Shown: positions 33,925 to 43,372, numbered from the stretch's first letter. The stretch is DNA of 64,000 bases from Streptomyces paludis (GCF_003344965.1 NZ_CP031194.1:496001-560000); one strand, 5' to 3'. Program-made: numbers and translations. The notes: generated by a model from the sequence alone, not told the origin.

Positions 33925-35616
33925 ATGTCAGACACCAACGGCAGCGCACTGCCCCGCCAGGTCGCCGACGCGTACGTCGACGCACTCATCGAACTCGACC
34001 CCATCACCGGCACCTACCTCGGGGTGGCGGAGTCCTCCCGCCGCCTCCCCGACTACTCCCCCGCCGGGCAGCAGGCCCTCGCCGACCTCGGCCGCGCCAC
34101 CCTCGCGCGGCTCGACGAGGCCGAGACCCTGCCGGGCGCGGACAGCGAGGCCGAGCGGCGCTGCGGCCGGCTGCTGCGCGAGCGCCTGACCGCCGAACTC
34201 GCCGTCCACGACGCCGAGGAGGGGCTGCGCGTCGTCAGCAACATCCACTCGCCCGCGCACCACGTCCGCGAGGTGTTCACCGTCACACCGGCCGACACCG
34301 AGGACGACTGGGCCGCCCTCGCCGACCGACTGCGCGCGGTGCCCGCGGCACTGGCCGGATACCGCTCCTCGCTCGCCCTCGGGCTGGAGCGCAAACTGCC
34401 CGCCGGCCCCCGCCCCACCGCGACCTTCGTCGGACAGCTCACCGAATGGGCGGGCGACGGCGCCGGGGTCCGCGGCTGGTTCGAGGAGTTCGCCTCGGCG
34501 GGCCCCGAGTCGCTCCGTACCGAACTCGAGGCGGCGTCCGCCGCCGCCACCGCCGCCGTCGCGGAACTGCGCGACTGGATGCGCGACGTGTACGCCCCGG
34601 CCATCGAGGACGCGCCCGACACCGTGGGCCGCGAGCGGTACGCCCGCTGGGCGCGCTACTTCAACGGCACGGACCTCGACCTCGACGAGGCGTACGCGTA
34701 CGGCTGGTCCGAGTACCACCGGCTGCGCACCGAGATGCGCGCCGAGGCCGAGAAGATCCTGCCCGGCGCGAGCCCCTGGGAGGCGCTCGCCCATCTCGAT
34801 GTGCACGGCGAGCACATCGAGGGCGTGGAAGAGGTCCGGGTATGGCTCCAGAGCCTGATGGACGAGGCGATCGAGGCCCTGGACGGCACCCACTTCGAAC
34901 TGGCCGAGCGGGTACGGAAGGTGGAGTCCCGCATCGCCCCGCCCGGCGGCGCCGCCGCCCCCTACTACACCGGCCCCTCCGAGGACTTCTCCCGCCCCGG
35001 CCGCACCTGGCTGCCGACCATGGGCGAGACCCGCTTCCCGGTGTACGACCTGGTCTCGACCTGGTACCACGAGGGCGTCCCCGGCCACCACCTCCAGATC
35101 GCCCAGTGGACCCACGTCGCCGACCAGCTCTCCCGCTACCAGGCGTCCGTCGGCCAGGTCAGCGCCAACGCGGAGGGCTGGGCGCTGTACGCGGAACGGC
35201 TCATGGACGAACTCGGCTTCCTGCCGGACCCGGAGCGCCGGATCGGCTACCTCGACGCGCAGATGATGCGGGCCTGCCGGGTGATCGTGGACATCGGCAT
35301 GCACCTCGAACTCGACATCCCGGCGGAGTCCCCGTTCCACCCGGGCGAGCGCTGGACGCCCGCGCTGGCCCAGGAGTTCTTCGGCAACCACAGCGGCCGC
35401 CCGGCGGACTTCGTCGAAAGCGAACTCACCCGCTACCTGTCGATGCCGGGCCAGGCCATCGGCTACAAGCTGGGCGAACGCGCATGGCTCCTCGGCCGCG
35501 AGAACGCCCGCAAGGCGCATGGCGACGCGTTCGACGCGAAGGCGTGGCACATGGCGGCGCTGTCGCAGGGGTCGCTGGGGCTGGACGACTTGGTGGACGA
35601 GCTGTCGAAGCTTTAA
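33925..35616 (+). CDS. DUF885-family metallohydrolase
   Basis: A 563-residue protein of the DUF885 family, considered zinc metallopeptidases related to M3/M32-type carboxypeptidases. The HExxH-like zinc site is YHEGVPGHHLQIAQ at about residues 385-398 and the downstream glutamate region is NAEGWALYAERLMDELGF. The C-terminal MPGQAIGYKLGERAWL is a conserved family segment. No signal peptide, so it is cytosolic. It stands alone, followed by the structured repeat and a strong terminator. Substrate unknown; peptides are the likeliest. Confidence 0.88.
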   Translation: MSDTNGSALPRQVADAYVDALIELDPITGTYLGVAESSRRLPDYSPAGQQALADLGRATLARLDEAETLPGADSEAERRCGRLLRERLTAELAVHDAEEGLRVVSNIHSPAHHVREVFTVTPADTEDDWAALADRLRAVPAALAGYRSSLALGLERKLPAGPRPTATFVGQLTEWAGDGAGVRGWFEEFASAGPESLRTELEAASAAATAAVAELRDWMRDVYAPAIEDAPDTVGRERYARWARYFNGTDLDLDEAYAYGWSEYHRLRTEMRAEAEKILPGASPWEALAHLDVHGEHIEGVEEVRVWLQSLMDEAIEALDGTHFELAERVRKVESRIAPPGGAAAPYYTGPSEDFSRPGRTWLPTMGETRFPVYDLVSTWYHEGVPGHHLQIAQWTHVADQLSRYQASVGQVSANAEGWALYAERLMDELGFLPDPERRIGYLDAQMMRACRVIVDIGMHLELDIPAESPFHPGERWTPALAQEFFGNHSGRPADFVESELTRYLSMPGQAIGYKLGERAWLLGRENARKAHGDAFDAKAWHMAALSQGSLGLDDLVDELSKL

Positions 35617-35860
35617 GCCTCCCGGCGGGGTCGCCTCCCGGCTGGGGGTCGTGGTCTGGAGTGGTTGCGGGGTTCGGCCGGTTGTTTCTGTGCCGGGGGC
35701 CGGGGCACTCCGGAGGCGCATCCCCGGATGCATGATTTACGCCGCCGCGCGGGCCGGTTCTTTGACTGCGGACCGTTCAGCGGCACAAATCACGCTCTAC
35801 ATCCGGGGACGTCGCCTCCTGCGACCCCGGCCCCCTCCGGTAGGTGGACAGCCCGCGCTC
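35617..35860. repeat. Structured intergenic repeat, copy 1
   Basis: First of two copies (the other at 41938-42185, same orientation). The core 35695-35835 is 141 bp with long imperfect inverted ends: GGGGGCCGGGG at the left is matched by CCCCGGCCCCC at the right, GGAGGCG by CGCCTCC, TCCCCGGATG by CATCCGGGGA and ATGATTT by AAATCAC. I count 8 differences from copy 2 over the core, seven of them in the central loop. A 26-bp left flank (CCTCCCGGCTGGGG...GTGGTCTGG) is also shared. No gene is seen here; the open frames are low-complexity. It resembles a MITE or a structured RNA element. Confidence 0.8.
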
Positions 35861-35879
35861 AGACGTCCTCGGCCGGGCT

Positions 35880-35910
35880 CGGTGGGTCTGTGCGGGGCAC
35901 AGACCCACCG
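35880..35910. terminator. Bidirectional terminator between DUF885 and TetR genes
   Basis: A perfect 14-bp stem (35880-35893 with 35897-35910) closed by a GGG loop, between the converging DUF885 gene and the TetR gene whose stop is at 35920. Confidence 0.9.
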
Positions 35911-35919
35911 GGCCTCCTC

Positions 35920-36591
35920 TTAGCCGAGCGCCGTGAATGTCGCGGCCATTACCGTCTCGTGCAGGCGTGGTAGCTCCGGGTCGTTCGGTTCCAGGAGTTC
36001 CTGGCTGGTCATTCCCTCCCGTACGGCGATCATCGCTCGGGTGACGCGCTCCAGTTGTGCGTCGGCCGGGTCGTGGCCGAGGTTGCGCATTGCCGCGCGG
36101 ACAACGGGGATCAGCGCCTCGCGGAGGGTGCGCCGGTGGGTGACGAATGCCTCGGCGGCTTCCGGGTGGCGGATCGCGTGGGCGGTGAACTCCAGGTGGA
36201 GGAGATGGGCCTCGCGGTTGACGGTGAGTGTGGCGACCACGCGGGTCACGGCCTCGACCAGCTGTGCCGCACCGGCGGGGCCCGGGGCGGCGGTGGATCT
36301 CAGCTCGGTGACCGCCTCGTTCGCGGCGGCCTCCACGAGGGCGATCAGCTCCGTGGCGCGGGCCGCGTAGAGCGCGAGGATCAGTTCGTCGAGGGTCTTG
36401 AAGTTGGAGTAGAAGGCCCCGCGGGTGTACCCGGCCCGCGCGCACACGTCGTCGATCGAGGCCCGGCCCAGCCCCTTCCGCGCGAACACCTCCGCCGCCG
36501 CGGCGAGCAGCTGGGACCGGGTCTCGGCCCGGCGTTTGGTGACGCGCGGGGGCTTTCTCGGGGCTTCGGACTGGTTCGGGACAGCAGGCAT
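35920..36591 (-). CDS. TetR-family transcriptional regulator
   Basis: A 223-residue regulator. The N-terminal helix-turn-helix is typical (QLLAAAAEVFARKGLGRASI, DDVCARAGYTRGAFYSNFKT); the C-terminal ~150 residues form the variable ligand-binding region. It is divergent from an integral membrane protein gene across a 106-bp region holding two inverted repeats, the classic layout of a TetR repressor and its efflux/transport target. Ligand unknown. Confidence 0.9.
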   Translation of the reverse strand: MPAVPNQSEAPRKPPRVTKRRAETRSQLLAAAAEVFARKGLGRASIDDVCARAGYTRGAFYSNFKTLDELILALYAARATELIALVEAAANEAVTELRSTAAPGPAGAAQLVEAVTRVVATLTVNREAHLLHLEFTAHAIRHPEAAEAFVTHRRTLREALIPVVRAAMRNLGHDPADAQLERVTRAMIAVREGMTSQELLEPNDPELPRLHETVMAATFTALG

Positions 36592-36609
36592 CGTCGCACT
36601 CCAACTTGC

Positions 36610-36643
36610 GATTCACTTTTGAATCGGATACATAATCGTATTC
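36610..36643. promoter_or_regulatory. Twin inverted repeats, candidate TetR operators
   Basis: GATTCA-CTTT-TGAATC (36610-36625, perfect 6-bp arms) is followed at once by GGATAC-ATAATC-GTATTC (36626-36643, 5 of 6 paired). They form the only AT-rich block in the TetR/membrane-protein divergent region. CATAAT at 36631-36636 is a plausible -10 for the plus-strand gene, so binding would block the promoter. Confidence 0.6.
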
Positions 36644-36697
36644 GATGACCGAACCCGGCAGGGACGGTCGCCCCATCCCGTACCGGAGGACTCCATC

Positions 36698-37738
36698 ATG
36701 AGCACGCCAGACGAACCACTGCCCCAGCCCGCGCCGCGGGGCTTCCGGGCCGAGCTGCGGGACGCCGTACAGCTCCGCACGATACTGCTCATCGTTGGCG
36801 TCCTTCTGCTCCAACTCGGCTTCATCCTGTCGTACATAGGCGCCTTCCATGCCCCGAAGCCGCAGGGCATCCCGGTCGCCGTCGTCGCGCCCGCGCAGGT
36901 GTCGGCGAGCACCGTCACCGCGCTGAACGGCATCGACGGCGGCCCGGTCACGGCCGAGGCCGTCGCCTCCCGGGCCAACGCCGAGAGCATGCTGCGTACG
37001 GGCGAGACCTCGGCGGTGCTCCTCGTCGACGCGGGCGGCACCGAGGACACCCTGCTGGTGGCGTCCGGCGGCGGCAAGGCCGAGGCCGACGCCGTCACAA
37101 CGGTGATCACCCGGGCCGACGCGACGCGGCAGCGGACCGTGACCACCGAGGACATCGTCCCGCTCCAGTCCGGCGACGGCCGGGGACTCAGCGGCTTCTA
37201 CCTCGTCACCGGCTGGATCGTCGGCGGCTATCTCGTCGCGGCCGCGCTCAGCATCGCCGCCCCCGGCCGGCCGCTCACCGCGCGGGGCGCGCTCCTGCGG
37301 CTCGGCGCTATCACGCCGTACGCGATCCTCTCGGGGCTCGGCGGCGCGCTCTTCGCGGACCAGGTGCTCGGGGCGCTGACCGGGCACTTCCTGGCGCTGT
37401 CGGGCATCGGCGCGCTGCTGGTCGTCTCGGCGGCGGCGGTCACCATGGCGTTCCAGGCGCTCTTCGGGGTCATCGGGATCGGGATCACCGTGCTCGTCTT
37501 CGTCGTCCTCGGCAATCCGTCGGCGGGCGGCGCGTACCAGTCGACCCTGCTGCCGCCCTTCTGGCGGGCGCTGTCCGACGCGCTGCCGAACGGCGCGGGG
37601 ACCGACGCCGTGCGGCACATCGTCTACTTCGGCGCCCACGGCATCACCGGCCCGCTGCTCGTGATCAGCGCGTACGCCGCGGCCGGGGCGCTGCTGGCCG
37701 TACTCGTGCCCGCTCTCCGCGCGCTGCCGGACCACCGA
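36698..37738 (+). CDS. TetR-linked integral membrane protein (ABC-2/DUF3533-like), 3' end without stop
   Basis: A membrane protein of about 347 residues: a first transmembrane segment (about 29-50), an extracytoplasmic domain (about 58-160), then five transmembrane segments (about 170-345, ending GPLLVISAYAAAGALLAVL). This topology resembles ABC-2-type or YhgE/DUF3533 membrane proteins involved in export. Coding character ends near LLAVLVPALRALPD, around base 37715-37740. However, no stop codon is found there: the frame stays open to 39607 through sequence that is antisense to sbcC. The end given is therefore my estimate of the natural end. The ATG has CGGAGGA upstream. Probably controlled by the divergent TetR protein. 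Confidence 0.7.
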
Positions 37739-40702
37739 GCCCCGCCGGTCCTTGACGATCTCCAGCCGGGCCGGGATCCGGCGGCGCAGATCGGCGACAT
37801 GGCTGACGATGCCGACGCTGCGGTCGCGCTCCCGCAGCGAGTCCAGTACGTCGAGGACCTCGTCCAGCGCCTGTTCGTCCAGGCTGCCGAAGCCCTCGTC
37901 AATGAAAAGCGTGTCCAGCCGGACGCCCCCCGCCTCGTCCGTGACCACATCGGCCAGCCCGAGCGCGAGGGCGAGCGACGCGAAGAACGTCTCACCGCCG
38001 GAGAGCGTCGCGGTGTCCCGCTCCCGGCCGGTCCACGCGTCGACCACCTGGAGCCCCAGCCCGGACCGCCCGCGGCCACCGGCGCGCGCGGCGGAGTGGA
38101 CCAGCGTGTAGCGGCCGGAGGACATGCGCCGCAGCCGTACGGAGGCCGCCGCCGCGACCTGTTCGAGCCGGGCCGCCAGCACATACGACTCCAGGCGCAT
38201 CCGGCGCGCGTTGTCGCTGGAGGTGCCCGCGGTCAGCCCGGCGAGCCGGGCCACCCGGTCGTACTCCGCGCGCACCGGCCCCAGCCCGCGCACCTCCGTC
38301 CCGGCCTGCCGGGAGAGTCCGGCCAGCTCGCCCCGGCGCTCACGCGCGGCGGCGACGGCGGAGGCCGCGGCGCGCAGGGCGCGTTCGGCCGTGTCGTGGG
38401 CCCGCTGGGCGGCCTCGGTGTCGGCCGGCGGCAGCGCGGCGGCGGCGCGGGCCGCCGGCTCCCGGCGCCGCTCGGCCAGCGCGTGGGCCTCCCGCTGCCA
38501 CGCGTCGATCAGGTGCTGCGCCGCACTCCGGTCGTTATCGGGGAGGAGGGCCTCGGCGGCGGCCCGGGGAGTGTCGAACCCGGCCCGGAACGCGGCGTTC
38601 GCCAGCCGGCCGTCGGCCTCCTTCCGCGCGAGCGCGGTGCTCTCGACGGCGCGTACGGACTCGGCGGCCCCGGCCAGCAGACCGATCCGCTCGGCCAGTT
38701 GCCGGGCGCGCTCCGCGACACTGGCCGCCGCTCCTCTGGCCCGGTCCAACTCCCCCCGGTTTCTGGCCTGTTCGGCTTCGAGCGCCTCGCGCGCCGAGGT
38801 ACGGGCGGCCACCCGGTCCCGCACCTCGCGCTGCGCGTCCAGCCGGTTGCCGTGCTCGCGCTCGGCCTGCGCGAGGGCCTCGCGGGCCGCGTGCGTGCCG
38901 GCGGCGAGGCGGTGCGCCTCCGCATAGTCGCGCTCCAACTCCGCCGCGAGCGAGGTGAGTTCGGTGACCGTTTCCGTGCCCGCCCGGCCATGGGCCGCCG
39001 CGTGCTCCTCCCGTACGGCCGTGTGCGCGTCCCGTGCCGCGTTCCGCACCTCCTCGGCCGTCCGGTACGCGGCGAGTGCGGCGTCCTCCGCGGCCTGGTC
39101 CACCTGCCCCTCGGCGGCCCGGGCGGGCGCGGGATGCTCGGCGGAGCCGCAGACCTCGCAGGGTGCGCCGGCGGCGAGCCGGGCGGCCAGCTCGGCCGCC
39201 ATCCCCCGCAGCCGCCGTTCCCGGAGGTCGAGCCAGACCTTCTGGGCCTCGTTGGTGCGGGCCTCGGCGCCGTTCTGCCGCTCCCACGCCGCCGCCAGAC
39301 CCGCTTCGAGCGCGTCGCGTCGACGGGCCGCGTCGAGCCGCTGACGGGCCGGGCCGAGCTGCTCGGCGAGGCGCTCGGCCGCGTCCACGGCTTTCTGAGT
39401 CTCCGTCAGATGACTCTGAAGGGCCGCCCGTTGGGTGTCCCAGCCGTTGAGCCACTCCGCGGTCTCCGCGAGGTTCTCCTCGTCGTGCCGGGCCTCCCGG
39501 TCCAGCGCGGCCAGCTCCCGGCCGATCTCCCCGTCGCGTTCCTCCATGCGCCGCGCCGCGTCGAGAGCGCCCAGCTCCTGACTCATCGTCCGCTCCAGCG
39601 CGATTAGTTGCTCCGCGCCGGCCTCCGCGAAGTCCGCCGGGAGGAGATTCCGGGCCCGCTCACGGTCCCCCTGCGCCGCGCGGTGTGCCCGCTCCGCGTC
39701 GTCGCGCAGGGCGAGCGCCGGGGCCACCAACTCCGCCCGGTGGGCGCGCTTCAGCCGCTTCTCGGCCTCCTCGAACGCCGGGCGCCGCTCTTCGAGCGCC
39801 TCCTCGCGTCGCAGTGTCTCCGCGAACCGGCGCTGTGCTTCGGCCAGTTCGTGCGCGGTGTCCAGAGCCTGCCGCGCCGCCCACTGCCGCTCCTCCGCCG
39901 AGGCCAGTGCCAACTCCGCTATGTCGTAACGCTCCTGGGCCTCGGAACGGGCCACCGCCGCCCACTCCAGCACGGCCGCCGCCAGCCCCGCATCCCCCGG
40001 CCGGACCTCCGGAATCGCGTGAGCGCCGCCCGCCGCCTGCGCGATGCGCTGCGCGACCCCGAGCAGCCGCTCGTCCCCGGCCCGTACCCGCTGCTCGGCC
40101 GCGCGGCGCAGTTCGGCGAGGCGCTCCTCGACCGCCGCGAACCGGCGGGTGTCGAAGAGCCTGCCGAGAAGCTTGCCGCGCGCCTCCGCGTCGGCCCGCA
40201 GGAACCGCGCGAACTCGCCCTGCGGCAGCAGCACCACCTGGCAGAACTGCTCCTGGCTCATCCCCAGCAGCTGGGCGACCTCCTCACCGATCTCCTGGTG
40301 GGACCGGCTCACCCCGCGCCAGCCGCCGGCCTCCGCGTCGTACTCCCGCAGCTCGCTCCGCGCCTTCTCCGTGGTGAGCCCGGCGCCCCGCTTCTTCGGG
40401 CGCGACTGCGCGGGCCGCCGCGTGAACTCCAACCGCCTTCCGCCGACGGTCAGTTCGAGCGTCACCTCGGTCGCCGTACCGGCCTGCGCGTAGTCGCTGC
40501 GCAGCACGACCCCGAGGCTCTGCCGGGCGCCCGGCACCGCGCCGTACAGCGCGTAACACACCGCGTCGAGCACCGAGGTCTTGCCCGCGCCCGTCGGACC
40601 GTGCAGCAGGAAGATCCCGGCGGCCGACAGCGCGTCGAAGTCCACCTCCTGCGTCGCCGCGAAGGGCCCGAAGGCCGTCAGCGTCAGCCGGTGCAGCCTC
40701 AC
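37712..40702 (-). CDS. sbcC: Exonuclease subunit SbcC (Rad50-like ATPase), 3' end without stop
   Basis: About 997 residues of an SMC-like ATPase, partner of SbcD in the exonuclease that opens DNA hairpins and processes double-strand ends. Walker A is GPTGAGKT at residues 35-42. Two long coiled-coil arms flank a zinc hook (CEVCGSAEHP). The ABC signature LSGGETFFASLALALG and Walker B LDTLFIDEGFGSLD are intact. The GTG at 40702 overlaps the sbcD stop as GTGA. Homology-like sequence ends at about KDRRGSVVRQRAES (base 37712), but no stop occurs: the frame remains open to 35777, antisense to the membrane protein and tetR genes. The end given is estimated. A deletion, frameshift or assembly fault at the junction is likely. 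Confidence 0.85.
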
Positions 40703-41892
40703 GGCGTCACCTCGCGCACCGTCGCGTCGACCCGTACCTCGTCGAGGACCCCCCGCAGCACCGCCCGCTCCGGCCCGTCCGCGCCCGCCCCGCCCCGTAC
40801 ATGCGCCACGAAGTCCTCCGCGATCTGCTGGTCCGTACGGCCCGCCAGCCGCCGCGCGTACGAGGCGTGCGGATCGTCCTCGCCGTGCTCCGGCTCGAAG
40901 ACCAGGCTCAGTGTGTACGGGAACCGCTCCGCCAGCCGCGCCATCGGCTCGTACGGCCGGGCCGCGTCCGTGAGCGTCGCCTCCACCCATGCCTCCTCGT
41001 GCCGCGCCAGCCCCGGATCCGCCAGCAGATCGTCCAGCCGCCCCCGGATCCGCGCCAGCGCGCGCGGCACCGGACAGTCGATGCGCTCCGCGCCGACCGC
41101 GCCGTCCGGCCCCAGCTCCACCAGCCACACCGTCTTGCGGTGCGTCGCCTCCGAGAACGAGTACGCGAGCGGTGACCCCGAGTAGCGGACGCGCTCGGTG
41201 AGCGTCTGCGCGCCGTGCAGATGCCCCAGCGCGACGTAGTCGACTCCGTCGAACACCCCCGCCGGTACGAACGCGACGCCGCCGACCGTGATGTCCCGCT
41301 CGCTCTCGCTCGGCACACCCCCGACGACGAACGCGTGCGCGAGCACCACCGACCGGGTGCCGGCCGCGCGCCCGGCGAGGTCCGCCCGTACCCGGTCCAT
41401 CGCGGCGCCGAGCACGGCCTCGTGCCCCACCGGCTGCCCCGCGCGGTCCGGCCTCGCGGCCAGCTCCTCGAACTCCTCGCGTACCAGCGCCGGTTCCAGA
41501 TACGGCAGCCCGTAGAACGCCACGTCCCCGTGCCGGTCCGCCAGCACCACGGGCTCACCGCACCCCGCCGGATCCGTCCGCAGATGGATCCCCGCGCGGC
41601 CCATGAGCCCGGCGCCGACGCCTAGCCGGCGGGCGCTGTCGTGGTTCCCGGAGATCATCACGGCCGGCACCCCCGCGTCGGCGAGCCGGTGCAGCGTCCG
41701 GTCGAACAGCTCCACCGCACCGAGCGACGGCACGGCGCGGTCGTACACGTCCCCGGCGACGACCACGACGTCTACGTCGTGGGTACGGACGGTGGCGACG
41801 AGGTGGTCGAGGAAGGCGGCCTGCGCGTCGAGCAGGCCGACGCGGTGGAACGACCGCCCGAGGTGCCAGTCCGACGTGTGCAGAATCCTCAC
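40699..41892 (-). CDS. sbcD: Exonuclease subunit SbcD (Mre11-like nuclease)
   Basis: A 397-residue calcineurin-like metallophosphoesterase, the nuclease subunit of SbcCD. All phosphoesterase motifs are present: TSDWHLGRSFH (first Asp/His), VVVAGDVYDR, ISGNHDSARRL, the single-His segment VLAHAFVVGG and ALGHLHGAQ. It makes a Mn2+-dependent 3'-5' exonuclease and ssDNA endonuclease when bound to SbcC. The GTG at 41892 starts directly with conserved RILHTSDWH. It overlaps sbcC by 4 nt. Upstream lies copy 2 of the structured repeat, which may therefore be part of the sbcDC promoter region. Confidence 0.95.
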   Translation of the reverse strand: MRILHTSDWHLGRSFHRVGLLDAQAAFLDHLVATVRTHDVDVVVVAGDVYDRAVPSLGAVELFDRTLHRLADAGVPAVMISGNHDSARRLGVGAGLMGRAGIHLRTDPAGCGEPVVLADRHGDVAFYGLPYLEPALVREEFEELAARPDRAGQPVGHEAVLGAAMDRVRADLAGRAAGTRSVVLAHAFVVGGVPSESERDITVGGVAFVPAGVFDGVDYVALGHLHGAQTLTERVRYSGSPLAYSFSEATHRKTVWLVELGPDGAVGAERIDCPVPRALARIRGRLDDLLADPGLARHEEAWVEATLTDAARPYEPMARLAERFPYTLSLVFEPEHGEDDPHASYARRLAGRTDQQIAEDFVAHVRGGAGADGPERAVLRGVLDEVRVDATVREVTP

Positions 41893-41937
41893 GAGTTCCC
41901 CCCGTATCCGAAGCCCCTTACGTTATCTCCTCCCGCC

Positions 41938-42185
41938 GAGGTCGCCTCCCGGCGGTTGCGCCTCCCGGCTGGGGGTCGTGGTCTGGGGCGGGTGGGGGTA
42001 CGGCCGGTGCGTTTCGTGACGGGGGCCGGGGCACTCCGGAGGCGCATCCCCGGATGCATGATTTACGCCGCCGCGCGGCGGCGTTCTTCGACTGCGGGCC
42101 GTACAGCGGCACAAATCACGCTCTACATCCGGGGACGTCACCTCCTGCGACCCCGGCCCCCTCCGCCCGGTGGACGGCCGGGCCA
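41938..42185. repeat. Structured intergenic repeat, copy 2
   Basis: Second copy of the element at 35617-35860, in the same orientation; core 42021-42161, again exactly 141 bp, with the same inverted ends (GGGGGCCGGGG / CCCCGGCCCCC). It lies between the 3' end of yigZ and the start of sbcD. Shared flanks reach from CGCCTCCCGGCGG on the left to GGTGGAC on the right. The arms are nearly identical to copy 1, and differences concentrate in the middle. The 374-bp gap between sbcD and yigZ holds nothing else I can identify except the hairpin at 42194-42230. Confidence 0.8.
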
Positions 42186-42193
42186 CGAACTCC

Positions 42194-42230
42194 CCGGGCC
42201 GAGCCCGGTGGGGTCCGGGGCTCGCCCCGG
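42194..42230 (-). terminator. Terminator hairpin of yigZ
   Basis: CCGGGCCGAGCCC (42194-42206) pairs with GGGCTCGCCCCGG (42218-42230) with one mismatch over 13 bp and an 11-nt loop, 37 nt beyond the yigZ stop on the minus strand. Confidence 0.65.
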
Positions 42231-42266
42231 ATTCGGGAAGGGGCGGGTCGGGGAAGAGCCGCGCGG

Positions 42267-42887
42267 TCAGACGAACACCTCGTCGCCCGGCTCCAGCGTC
42301 GCCGTGCCTGCCGTGGTGTCCGCCAGCCATGTGCTGAACGTCGTCATCTCCGCGTCCGGCAGGCCCACCGTGATCGTCACGTGCTCGCCGTAGCGGACCT
42401 CCCGGACCTCGCGGCCCGTCGCGCGGAGGTCGTTCTCCAGGCGGCCCGCGCGGGCGTGGTCGACGGTGATCGTGGCGAGGCGGAAGCGGCGGCGGGTGAG
42501 GGTGCCGAGGGTGTCGAGGGCCTCGCCGACCGCTCCGCCGTACGCCCGGATCAGACCGCCCGCGCCGAGTTTGGTCCCGCCGTAGTAGCGGGTGACGACG
42601 GCGGCCGTGTAGCGGACCTCGCGGCGCAGCAGCATCTGGAGCATCGGGACGCCCGCCGTGCCGCCGGGCTCGCCGTCGTCGCTGGCCTTCTGTACGGAGG
42701 CGTCGGCGCCGAGGACGTAGGCGTAGCAGTGGTGGGTGGCGGCCGGGTGCTCCGCGCGGACGCGGGCGATCAGTGCCTGGGCCTCGGCCTCCGTGGCGAC
42801 GGGGGCCAGCGCGCACAGGAAGCGGGACCGGTTGACCTCGGTCTCGTGGGTGCCGGCGCGGGCGACGGTGCGGTACTGCTCCTGCAT
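42267..42887 (-). CDS. yigZ: YigZ/IMPACT-family protein
   Basis: A 206-residue protein of the YigZ/IMPACT family (UPF0029). The N-terminal domain bears the family signature: HHCYAYVLG, DGEPGGTAGVPML and TRYYGGTKLGAGGLIRAYG. The ~65-residue C-terminal domain is ferredoxin-like. Eukaryotic IMPACT binds the GCN1 regulator; the bacterial role is unclear, with a link to translation suspected. It is a single-gene unit divergent from the CoA-binding protein gene. Confidence 0.92.
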   Translation of the reverse strand: MQEQYRTVARAGTHETEVNRSRFLCALAPVATEAEAQALIARVRAEHPAATHHCYAYVLGADASVQKASDDGEPGGTAGVPMLQMLLRREVRYTAAVVTRYYGGTKLGAGGLIRAYGGAVGEALDTLGTLTRRRFRLATITVDHARAGRLENDLRATGREVREVRYGEHVTITVGLPDAEMTTFSTWLADTTAGTATLEPGDEVFV

Positions 42888-42949
42888 CCGGCCACCCTAT
42901 GCGGGCCCCGGCCGGGGAATGGCGCGGGTCCCGGAGCCGTTGCCCGGGC

Positions 42950-43372
42950 ATGGACACAGAGACGTACGCGGACGACGAGACGGTCCGTTCGATCCTGACC
43001 GGGACCGGGGACACCTGGGCCGTGGTGGGGCTGTCCACCAATCCGTCGCGGGCGGCGTACGGGGTCGCGGCCGTGCTCCAGCGGTTCGGGAAGCGGGTGG
43101 TGCCGGTGCATCCGAAGGCGGAGACGGTGCACGGCGAGCGCGGCTACGCCTCGCTCGCGGAGATCCCGTTCCCGGTGGACGTGGTGGATGTGTTCGTGAA
43201 CAGCGCGCTGGCCGGGGCGGTCGCGGACGAGGCGGTGGCGATCGGCGCGCGGGCCGTCTGGTTCCAGCTGGGGGTGGTCGACGCGCGCGCGTACGAGCGG
43301 ACGCGCGCCGCCGGGCTGGCGATGGTGATGGACCGCTGCCCCGCCATCGAGATCCCGCGGCTGGGGAGTTGA
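42950..43372 (+). CDS. CoA-binding-domain protein (YccU-like)
   Basis: A 140-residue single Rossmann-type CoA_binding domain (WAVVGLSTNPSRAAYGVAAVL, VVPVHPKAETVHGERGYASL, VVDVFVNSALAGAVADEAVA, ARAVWFQLGVVD, MVMDRCPAIEIPRL). The VMDRCP segment with its conserved cysteine is typical of YccU-like proteins. It may bind CoA or acyl-CoA or act in CoA-dependent regulation; no reaction is assigned. The ATG at 42950 is chosen because the family starts close to it and upstream codons are unconserved. Convergent with the YbaK gene. Confidence 0.88.
   Translation: MDTETYADDETVRSILTGTGDTWAVVGLSTNPSRAAYGVAAVLQRFGKRVVPVHPKAETVHGERGYASLAEIPFPVDVVDVFVNSALAGAVADEAVAIGARAVWFQLGVVDARAYERTRAAGLAMVMDRCPAIEIPRLGS

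Noticed and set aside
35777..37711. A genuine 1.9-kb C-terminal extension of SbcC
   Set aside because: The sequence is antisense to two normal genes and has no SbcC-like features; treated as an anomaly of the junction, not as protein.
42054..42998. Open frames inside the structured repeat that share a peptide with the other copy (for example 35665-35973)
   Set aside because: The shared peptide follows from shared DNA; frames extend into unrelated genes and lack start signals. The DNA repeat is the real feature.
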